Assembly: GCF_024809855.1 (NCBI RefSeq)
Contig: NZ_JANUEM010000023.1
Location: forward strand, 1-37,149
Source: Rheinheimera pacifica
GTDB taxonomy: Bacteria; Pseudomonadota; Gammaproteobacteria; Enterobacterales; Alteromonadaceae
Direction: 5' to 3'
DNA: 37,149 nt
Every line of letters starts with the position of its first letter. The first letter of the stretch is position 1. The notes below the pieces were generated by a model, which was not told the DNA's origin, made no database searches, and saw only the letters and a list, made by a program, of their open reading frames with translations. Below are positions 30,400 to 37,149 of the stretch, piece after piece. Both the position numbers and the translations under genes were made by a program.

Positions 30400-33015
30400 A
30401 TGGATAAACACCCTCATTTAATATTCCCTCCTCCAGTTAATGGAACGCCACCAAAACCTCCGCGTCCTCGCCTAACCATCCATAAACCAGGCGCAGCTCA
30501 GCAATATCAACGATTTGATGAGCGATTCAAAGAACTCAATCAGCAGTTTGCTGAATTTTCTGCTTTGAAACAAAGTACAGATGGATTGGTACCTGAAAGA
30601 GTATTGGTTTTAGAGGTGATCGGTAGCATCGCTAATTTTGAGAAAGCCATAAGAAATGTTCCCGGCTTTGAGTTTCTATTAAGCACTGTTGGTGATGAGG
30701 TTGAAGATGAATTTGTCTATCTTTTAGATGATGATGGAAAACGCATTGGCTCAACAACTACCTTGTACATAACCATGAGCAACCGACAAGGTCTGGCTAA
30801 ACTGCTTAGTATATGGACTGAATATAAAGAGAGCGGACATATTCCCCGAGGCTTAGCCAAACTCCGTGATGCATTTCTGCAGTTGCATGATTTAAGGTTC
30901 TGGAACTCTTCTAACAGAATTAAAAATACAGGTCTTTTAGACGATTGGTACTACCGATTGCAGCATGATTCTGCTGAGTTCATTCCTTTTGAGGCTGAGC
31001 TTTGGTTCAGAGAAAGCTCTTCCCATCGTCAACAAGTTGAAGGTCGCATAAAAAAGCTTATCCAGGACTGCGGTGGCGTTTTTGTTAATCGATACGTTTT
31101 TGAGGAAATCCGATATCACGGGGTATTAGGCCGCATCCCGAGGCAGCATGCTCAATCAATAATTGACTGTCTTACAGAGAATGATCTAATCAGGTGTGAC
31201 GATACTATGTTTTTCAGGCCTGTTGGACAATGCTCAGCAGGTGTCAGTGATGACTTCGGTGAAGATCAACCTCAATTAAATTTCCCAGAAATAGAAGATG
31301 ACTATCTAACAGATGATACCTTACCAGTACTAGCTCTTTTTGACGGATATCCCTTTACAAACCATGTGGCACTAAAAGACCGATTAATAGTTGATGACCC
31401 TGACCAATTAGAGAGTCGTTACTTTAACTCTGGCGAACAGAGCCATGGTACTGAAATGGCATCACTTATTCTGCATGGTGATATGGGGAATGAAACAGGT
31501 TATCAACCCTATACGCGTAAGGTTTATGTCAGGCCAATTATGGCTCCTTCGGACACATTTGTTGTAAGTCGAAGACGGCAGGAAACAATACCTGAAGATA
31601 TGCTGCCTTTGGATTTGATTCACCGAGCAGTTAAGCGCTTATTTGAACCTGAAGACGGATTCTCTGCCGCTGCGCCTTCGATAAAGGTTATCAACTTATC
31701 TGTCGGTGACATGTTCCGTTTGTTTGACACAGAAATGAGTCCTTGGGCGAAAATGCTCGACTGGTTATCGTATAAATACAACGTACTCTTTGTTGTTAGT
31801 GCGGGTAACCACAACAAGCGTATTGTTCTTAAAGATATTTCTGAGGATGCGTTCAAGTGTTTAAGTGATTATGACCGTGAGCGCCTCATACTTTCTGCAC
31901 TTCATCAAGACAGGCATAGCCAGAGAATGATGTCGCCGGCTGAATCGATCAATGCGATTACAGTAAAGGGCTATCACTTCGACAATTACAGCGGTGACAT
32001 TCATCCCAATCTTATTGATCCACTTGTGACACCTTATATGGTTAGTCCATTTAGCCCAATTACTTTGGGTAAAAATTTTTCAGTAAAACCTGAGTTGATG
32101 ATGCCTGGTGGTCGCCAGATGTACACAAACAGGACTTATTCGCAAAATCAGCCCGTAGAATTGATTCCGCGAGCAGCGAGCTCACTCGGACCTGGGCAGA
32201 AGGTGGCTTGTGTAGGGCCTCATCCCGCAGATATAACTCGTTATCATTTTACGACCGGCACAAGCAATGCAGCAGCGTTATCGACGAGAAGGCTTGGCTT
32301 TTTGTATGAAACATTAACATCGCTAAAATCAGATGCAATAGCAAGAGCTGCTTTATCAAAAGCTCCAGATGCAGTCATTATGAAGGCTATGCTTATTCAC
32401 GGAGCCCAGTTTTATCCGGAACCCAAAATTCAACTAACAGAACTGTTTAAAACCGAAGAGAAGACAAATACTTTTAAATCGGATTTAAACCAGTTTCTAG
32501 GTTTTGGGGTAGTAGATGAAGAGCGTATTCATTCATGCAACGATCAGCAAGCAACGATGCTGTATACCAATGAGCTGGAACATGAAGGTAGCCACGTTTA
32601 CCAGTTTCCGCTTCCATTATGTTTAAACGCTACCAACGTAAATCGACGAGTCATTGTTACCTTAGCGTGGTTTGCTCCAACCAACCCTGCATCAATCAAG
32701 TACAACGGAGCCAAGCTTTGGGTTAGTGGTGCAAATAAACAAGATCTTCAGGTGCCTGAAGGCGATTACTATCACTCTCATACTCAAAATGGGACTGCAT
32801 TTCATGCTGTATATGCAGGAAAAAAAGTGTCAGATCTCTCAGTCGGAGATTTGCTAACAATCCAGGTGAATTGCAGAGAGAGGGCTGGAGTGACTGGAAA
32901 GTCAATTCAATATGCGTTGATGGTAACTGTAGATGCTCCTGGCAGTAAGTTACCAATATATAGCCAAGTTAAGCAAAGGGTTGATTCTCTTATTAATACC
33001 AAGGTACAAGTTTAG
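30400..33015 (+). CDS. ietS: Subtilisin-like (S8) protease of the pair (IetS-like)
   Basis: 871 aa. Residues 1-~300 are a family-specific N-terminal region that starts with a proline-rich tail (LIFPPPVNGTPPKPPRPRL). The S8 catalytic domain spans ~305-680 with Asp315 (LALFDGYPF), His349 (QSHGTEMAS), oxyanion Asn470 (VVSAGNHN) and Ser622 (TTGTSNAAAL), so it looks active. The C-terminal ~190 residues are probably beta-rich. No signal peptide, so it acts in the cytoplasm. With the ATPase upstream it would form a controlled protease that attacks host or phage protein on infection; that mechanism is inference. The start has only a weak ribosome site (GAAAG). Confidence 0.82.
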   Translation: MDKHPHLIFPPPVNGTPPKPPRPRLTIHKPGAAQQYQRFDERFKELNQQFAEFSALKQSTDGLVPERVLVLEVIGSIANFEKAIRNVPGFEFLLSTVGDEVEDEFVYLLDDDGKRIGSTTTLYITMSNRQGLAKLLSIWTEYKESGHIPRGLAKLRDAFLQLHDLRFWNSSNRIKNTGLLDDWYYRLQHDSAEFIPFEAELWFRESSSHRQQVEGRIKKLIQDCGGVFVNRYVFEEIRYHGVLGRIPRQHAQSIIDCLTENDLIRCDDTMFFRPVGQCSAGVSDDFGEDQPQLNFPEIEDDYLTDDTLPVLALFDGYPFTNHVALKDRLIVDDPDQLESRYFNSGEQSHGTEMASLILHGDMGNETGYQPYTRKVYVRPIMAPSDTFVVSRRRQETIPEDMLPLDLIHRAVKRLFEPEDGFSAAAPSIKVINLSVGDMFRLFDTEMSPWAKMLDWLSYKYNVLFVVSAGNHNKRIVLKDISEDAFKCLSDYDRERLILSALHQDRHSQRMMSPAESINAITVKGYHFDNYSGDIHPNLIDPLVTPYMVSPFSPITLGKNFSVKPELMMPGGRQMYTNRTYSQNQPVELIPRAASSLGPGQKVACVGPHPADITRYHFTTGTSNAAALSTRRLGFLYETLTSLKSDAIARAALSKAPDAVIMKAMLIHGAQFYPEPKIQLTELFKTEEKTNTFKSDLNQFLGFGVVDEERIHSCNDQQATMLYTNELEHEGSHVYQFPLPLCLNATNVNRRVIVTLAWFAPTNPASIKYNGAKLWVSGANKQDLQVPEGDYYHSHTQNGTAFHAVYAGKKVSDLSVGDLLTIQVNCRERAGVTGKSIQYALMVTVDAPGSKLPIYSQVKQRVDSLINTKVQV

Positions 33016-33064
33016 TATTGACTGATACAAACATACTATATGATGTAAGCAGATAGGAATTTAC

Positions 33065-36000
33065 ATGGATTTAATAAATCGTGCTGGCACTGCTTTAATG
33101 CAGGCTATCTCTGAAAAGGTCCCATTAGTGCTGATTCTTGGCCAAGATGGGTTAACTGATACCTCGATAAAAAATACTATTTTTCAGCATTTCGGGTTAG
33201 ATACCACCACTGAAGCTCGTTGGTCGAGCCTTTTAGATAAAATGCCACTACCTGATGATTTTTACTTATGGCTACAAGAGCGTTATAGCCGATATCCCGC
33301 AGTTACTTGGGCTACACATGTGAGTAAACTGCCTTGGCATGCAATATTTACTTCAAGTTTTGATCCAAATCTTGTTTCAAGATTTAAGACGACATCTAGA
33401 AGTCCTCAAGCCGTTCTTACTTCTATAGAGACGCCGCCAGCGTTTAGAAGCCTTTCTAGAACACCAATATACTATTTGTATGGAAAGGCTGGTTCATCTG
33501 ATGCTGTAGCTCAAGCACCTATTTCTAAACCACAATTAAGAGCTCGGCTATCTAAGCATACAATACCAATGTTGAACCGAGTACATGATGTTGCAACCGC
33601 AATAGGAATCATAGTTATTGACGGGTACGAGCCATTCAAAGACTGGCTAGACTTAGATAATATTCTGACCCTTATTGAGCAAGCTCCTGATCAGCGAGTG
33701 TTATGGTTTGGCTGGAAAGCTGATGATACAGATGTGCCTCATGAACTATCCGAACTCGTCTCAAGAGGAAAGATTGTTGTTGATCCTCTTCGGTTAGGTG
33801 AGTTTTTAGCTCAATCTGAAGTTCTTGGAAAGCTTGAATTGTTTGCTACAGAGCATTCAATGGAACCAAATGTAATATCATTTGGTGGTGATCGTAAGAT
33901 GTCTATCCCACCTGAGTTAAGGATTCAGGTGGAAGCATCATGCTATGTGGTTGATGATTCATGGATGGATTTCTTAGCTCCGCTAGGTGAAGACTCTATT
34001 TATAATTCCTTTGTTAAGTTTCATGGTGAATTTGATGGACCAAAAGGTGTAGTCAATGGAGTTCGACGTGGATTTACTATCGTCCGGGATTATGAAAAAA
34101 AGTTGAACGATCTAGTTAAAGAAGGGGTTGAAAACCACTCAAAGCTCAAAGAACCAGTTGTTCTTCATGGGCAATCTGCAACAGGAAAAAGTATCAGCCT
34201 TGCTCGATTAATTCCGATAATAAAGGAAGACCATAAAGCGGCAATTTTGTACACAAACACTAGATTACCACTCGCCAGCGAAATATCTGAATTTTGCGAG
34301 TTAGCGGAACGAAATGGCGCATCAGCCACTTTGTTAATTTGCGATTGCAATGTTTCAGCCCATAGATATAGAGATTTATTGGCGACCATTCGTAGCCGCG
34401 GAAGACGTGTGATTGTTGTTGGCTCGTCATATCGTGTTAATGATGGGGTTAAACTACCTAGAGAATTTGTTGAGGCCAATAGCGAACTTTTACCATCGGA
34501 GCAAACCAAACTAGTGGATCTGATTTGTAAATTTGTTGGGGCTTCACATAAAATAAAGGTGGGCAGTGACAGGAATGTTCTTGCTACTCTGTACCGAGTC
34601 TTACCCTCGACAAAATTTAAGATATCGTCTGGCCTAGGAAATGAAGCTAGATATACTGAGCAAGAGCTACGGAATCGGTCGAGAAATACTGATCAACAGA
34701 ACTTATCACCAATAGCACAACAATTAATAGCTTTGGGACTTGCCACTAATGATTCCGTCACTCTTGAGAATCGGCTAGCGAACCTGTTTGATGATAGAGA
34801 CAATATTACTGCACGTTTGGTAGATCTCGTGATGGCTGCAGGACAATTAAACTGCAGTATTCCTTTAAATCTTCTAATAAGCGCATTAAATCTAGCTGAT
34901 GGCGGAAATGCGCTAAACATTGCAAACTTGTTTCGTGGAATCGATCTTTTCCGATGGAAATCATCTGATGCTGGATCAGAGGATATATTAGTTGCACCTC
35001 GTTTGACATTAGAGGCTGAAATTTTATGTAGAAGGCGATTGTTGACCTCGGATGCTGAAGCAAAGCAGCTTTTATTTCTTATAAAAGCTGTAAGGTCTCC
35101 GTTGGAATATGAAGAAAGTGGTCGCCGATTTCTCGTTGATTTGTTGCATAAACTTGGCCCAGACGGGCCACTTAAAGCCCGTTATAGTGCTAATTACGTC
35201 GATATAGGTCGAGCGTTAACAGCTCTGAGATTAGATAACGGCATACTTGATCCTCGCCTAATGCTACAAGAGTCTACATTGCGTAGGAGTGCTATTCGTG
35301 AGGAAAAAGTAAGCCTTGGGGAGGTACCTGCGATCTTAGAGGAAGCTAGGGAAGCTGTGCAATCCGCCATTGATTTCTTGGATAAAAAGCCAAATCGCGT
35401 TGCAACCCGAACTAGAGCTCATTTAATAGTTGAGCGAGCAGCAATTTTTGCGTTTCTGGCTGTGAATGAGAGTAAGAAAGTCGGAAATACGGAAACTGCA
35501 GTTTGGTCAGCTTATATGTCTGCAAGAACCGCATCTCAGATGGCTATAGGTGTCACGGAAGCTTACAATCCCCTAGATGTTGCTTTATGGACTGCCGCAG
35601 ATCTTCTCAAACAAGCTAATCTCTCTGATATTCACAAATTGGAGTTGTATGCTGATATTTTTTCAGTGTTGGACAGAATCGACCCAAGCTCATTATCTTT
35701 TGAAAGCCAAGAGCGATTCAACACTAGGCAATTTATATTAGGAGATTTGTTAGAACTCCCCAGTCTTTCGGATTCCGCACTTCAAGCATTAGAGCGAGAC
35801 GGATCTGCAGCTGGTATATTTCTTAAAGCTCGCCAAATAGGGCCATCCAAAAAAAATCAAGACAGTGAAGCATATAATAGGACAATGGCAGAACAAGCAT
35901 CTGAATACTTATTATCTGAGTGGAATAGAGTGATCACTGACGAAAGATGTTTACGCTATTTATTGTCTTGTATTTGGATTGCGTCCACAGGTCAATGGCC

Positions 36001-36466
36001 TTTAAGAGGCGAACGACAAGTAATTCCAGATAAAGAAGCCCGCAGAAAGATTTATCAATGCTTAAGTGCATTGCGTAATTTAGGATGTTTTGATCGGGAT
36101 TTCTCCCTTCTTTATATTGAGGCCGTTTTTACATGGCTAGATTACGATGAAGGTGTTGCAATTCGTTTATGGAGAGAGCTATCGCAAGAGTCTGAGTACA
36201 TCGATTCGCGAAGAGTGGTTAAGCAATTGATACTCGCAGATGATCATGGCAGAGTCTCAGTGTTTAGTGGGCGCGTAGATTCGGAACTCGCTCCAGGCCG
36301 TTTTGCTGTTTTGGTAGAGTCTCTTGAACGCAGGATTTCAGTTCTTGAACGTGATTTTATAGAGCAAGATCTCCAATACGGGCGGACTCTGTCTAAATTT
36401 GGTATTGCATTCAATTATATTGGCCCGATAGCGGATCCTTTGCACCATGAGGTTGGGCGGCCATGA
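33065..36466 (+). CDS. Large SIR2-like / P-loop NTPase protein, probable defence
   Basis: 1133 aa, ATG after AGGAA. Residues ~15-250 look like a degenerate SIR2 fold: LVLILGQDGL at the glycine loop, LPWHAIFTSSFD where NAD-binding proteins have TTNYD, and IYYLYGKAGS where they have LHG. The catalytic His of that motif would be Tyr139, so NADase activity is doubtful. A P-loop domain follows, with Walker A GQSATGKS (369-376), Walker B LLICDC with Asp427 and a VIVVGSSYR segment. The remaining ~600 residues are mostly helical, as in sensor arms of STAND proteins. It overlaps the next gene by 4 bp. The layout resembles SIR2-STAND antiphage proteins, but I cannot place it in a named family. Confidence 0.7.
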   Translation: MDLINRAGTALMQAISEKVPLVLILGQDGLTDTSIKNTIFQHFGLDTTTEARWSSLLDKMPLPDDFYLWLQERYSRYPAVTWATHVSKLPWHAIFTSSFDPNLVSRFKTTSRSPQAVLTSIETPPAFRSLSRTPIYYLYGKAGSSDAVAQAPISKPQLRARLSKHTIPMLNRVHDVATAIGIIVIDGYEPFKDWLDLDNILTLIEQAPDQRVLWFGWKADDTDVPHELSELVSRGKIVVDPLRLGEFLAQSEVLGKLELFATEHSMEPNVISFGGDRKMSIPPELRIQVEASCYVVDDSWMDFLAPLGEDSIYNSFVKFHGEFDGPKGVVNGVRRGFTIVRDYEKKLNDLVKEGVENHSKLKEPVVLHGQSATGKSISLARLIPIIKEDHKAAILYTNTRLPLASEISEFCELAERNGASATLLICDCNVSAHRYRDLLATIRSRGRRVIVVGSSYRVNDGVKLPREFVEANSELLPSEQTKLVDLICKFVGASHKIKVGSDRNVLATLYRVLPSTKFKISSGLGNEARYTEQELRNRSRNTDQQNLSPIAQQLIALGLATNDSVTLENRLANLFDDRDNITARLVDLVMAAGQLNCSIPLNLLISALNLADGGNALNIANLFRGIDLFRWKSSDAGSEDILVAPRLTLEAEILCRRRLLTSDAEAKQLLFLIKAVRSPLEYEESGRRFLVDLLHKLGPDGPLKARYSANYVDIGRALTALRLDNGILDPRLMLQESTLRRSAIREEKVSLGEVPAILEEAREAVQSAIDFLDKKPNRVATRTRAHLIVERAAIFAFLAVNESKKVGNTETAVWSAYMSARTASQMAIGVTEAYNPLDVALWTAADLLKQANLSDIHKLELYADIFSVLDRIDPSSLSFESQERFNTRQFILGDLLELPSLSDSALQALERDGSAAGIFLKARQIGPSKKNQDSEAYNRTMAEQASEYLLSEWNRVITDERCLRYLLSCIWIASTGQWPLRGERQVIPDKEARRKIYQCLSALRNLGCFDRDFSLLYIEAVFTWLDYDEGVAIRLWRELSQESEYIDSRRVVKQLILADDHGRVSVFSGRVDSELAPGRFAVLVESLERRISVLERDFIEQDLQYGRTLSKFGIAFNYIGPIADPLHHEVGRP

Positions 36467-37068
36467 AATTTACACAACTACATGCTTCTTATACGGTGCT
36501 ATCTGAAGGTATTCGAGTTAATGTTGCTCGAGATGCTGTATCCAATATCAACGTACGTCCGCCGTCTACAGCAGAAAATGAAGTTGATTTTCTAAGATTG
36601 GTTACTTGGTCATACGCAGTTCTCTTTGAATCAGGTAGGGTGAGTTTTAATGTGATTTTAGGCTTACCTCCATTAAACAATAGTGTGTTGTCTATTGAGA
36701 AACAGGCTAAAACAAAGAGCACTGTCCAAAAGTTGAGAACTTGGCTTTTTCATAATATTGGTTTTGAGAAAGATCGAGAGATGGAGATTCGGTCAGAAGT
36801 TTCAGGATGGTTTATATCTTGTTGCCAATCGTTTAGTCCAAATACTCCTGAGCATTGGAGGATGTGTTTTGACAGATTATGTGATGATATGATTGAAATA
36901 ATTGAGTATTGTCATCAGGTCCTTGCATTCGTTTTAAGCTCACCGATTGATAAAGAGGCTATAATTGCAACTTGGAAAAAAAGGTTACAAAGAGATTGGG
37001 ATGCACACGAGTTTGACAAGCTCATTTCTGATTCAGCTTTGAGATTGGGGGCAGTGGACTTCCCCTAA
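36463..37068 (+). CDS. Partner of the SIR2-like NTPase, 3' end cut by an IS
   Basis: The ATG at 36463 overlaps the previous stop (ATGA), so the two are translationally coupled. About 197 residues are native (MKFTQLHASYTVLSEGIRVN onward). The last residues VDFP and the stop come from the terminal repeat of an insertion sequence starting near 37055, so the true gene was probably longer. The predicted protein is soluble with an alpha/beta N-terminus and a helical C-terminus (TPEHWRMCFDRLCDDMIEII); no known domain is visible. Close coupling suggests the products act together. Confidence 0.75.
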   Translation: MKFTQLHASYTVLSEGIRVNVARDAVSNINVRPPSTAENEVDFLRLVTWSYAVLFESGRVSFNVILGLPPLNNSVLSIEKQAKTKSTVQKLRTWLFHNIGFEKDREMEIRSEVSGWFISCCQSFSPNTPEHWRMCFDRLCDDMIEIIEYCHQVLAFVLSSPIDKEAIIATWKKRLQRDWDAHEFDKLISDSALRLGAVDFP

Positions 37069-37149
37069 TTTCATAGACACTCATTAACCTCGTTGAGATT
37101 AGCTTTTTCCTCATAATCTGCCGGTGATAACTGCCCTAAATGACTGTGT
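37055..37149 (-). mobile_element. IS3-family (IS150-like) insertion sequence, end only
   Basis: Starts with the terminal repeat TGGACTTCCCCTAATTTCAT, which fits the TGxACTxCxCCxATTT pattern of IS150-group ends. Inside it is the 3' end of a transposase gene on the minus strand. The rest lies outside the window. Confidence 0.75.
37071..37149 (-). CDS. IS3-family transposase OrfB, C-terminal fragment
   Basis: Only the last 26 codons are in the window. They read HSHLGQLSPADYEEKANL, the C-terminal signature of IS3-family OrfB integrases (the usual RRHSHLGYLSP... ending), followed by NEVNECL and a stop at 37071-37073. The catalytic DDE residues lie outside the window, so activity cannot be judged. 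Confidence 0.85.
   Translation of the reverse strand, partial: HSHLGQLSPADYEEKANLNEVNECL

Larger units (their letters stand above)
19126..37149 (+). mobile_element. Tn7-family transposon (tnsABCDE plus cargo), open on the right
   Basis: Begins TGTGGTCTGACA right after AGGCC. The tns genes are next to the glmS-proximal end, as in Tn7 (its right end). Order: interrupted tnsA, tnsB, tnsC, an inserted cargo gene, tnsD, tnsE, then a defence-type cargo (XRE regulator, AAA ATPase, subtilase, SIR2-like NTPase, truncated gene) and an IS3-family insertion. The other end is outside the window. It has its own TnsD and TnsE and no Cas genes, so it is a classical Tn7 and not a CRISPR-guided relative. Confidence 0.93.

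Overview
The window looks like chromosomal DNA of a gammaproteobacterium. The left half carries glmU, a DeoR-type regulator and glmS in an order common in this class. The style of the proteins (glutamine-rich, moderate GC) suggests the Rheinheimera/Alishewanella group, but that genus-level guess is low confidence. The right half is a canonical Tn7-family transposon (tnsABCDE) inserted at the attTn7 site downstream of glmS. It runs past the end of the window.

Positions 1-10508 hold a ribosomal peptide (RiPP) cluster inserted upstream of glmU: a CadC-like membrane regulator, a small exported Cys peptide (2406-2564), a LuxR-type regulator, a small ORF, a C39-peptidase ABC exporter, a 64-residue precursor peptide, a class III lanthipeptide synthetase (LanKC), an HlyD-type membrane fusion protein and a small membrane-anchored protein. 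The precursor has a double-glycine leader and two copies of a W-S-T-M-S-x-G-C motif. Each copy is a Ser-x2-Ser-x2-Cys labionin/lanthionine signature. The cluster therefore combines class III chemistry with Gram-negative C39/HlyD export.

Positions 10509-18860 are ordinary chromosome: glmU with a strong palindromic terminator, a dicarboxylate/amino-acid symporter (minus), a DUF1439 lipoprotein, a membrane flavoreductase (minus) behind a likely Fur box, a DeoR regulator and glmS.

From 18885 onward the DNA is mobile. A 236-bp non-autonomous mini-Tn7 (TnsB sites at both ends, no gene) sits at the attTn7 position with target duplication AGGCC. The large Tn7-like element begins at once after that duplication. 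A second copy, 236/236 identical and inverted, has inserted into tnsA with duplication GAACA, splitting it after codon 175. Removing the insert restores a 275-codon tnsA that is collinear with Tn7 TnsA. tnsB, tnsC, tnsD and tnsE are full length. Between tnsC and tnsD lies about 1.7 kb of foreign AT-rich DNA with an unrecognised 313-aa gene.

The cargo after tnsE starts with a convergent XRE regulator, then an AAA ATPase plus subtilisin-like protease pair (matching the IetAS antiphage design), then a 1133-aa protein with a degenerate SIR2-like N-terminus and a P-loop NTPase, which overlaps a last gene by 4 bp. That last gene is cut by an IS3-family (IS150-like) insertion sequence that continues beyond the window. 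The most novel items are the labionin-type lanthipeptide cluster, the paired mini-Tn7 elements that have broken their likely parent's tnsA, and the SIR2-like/NTPase two-gene cargo.
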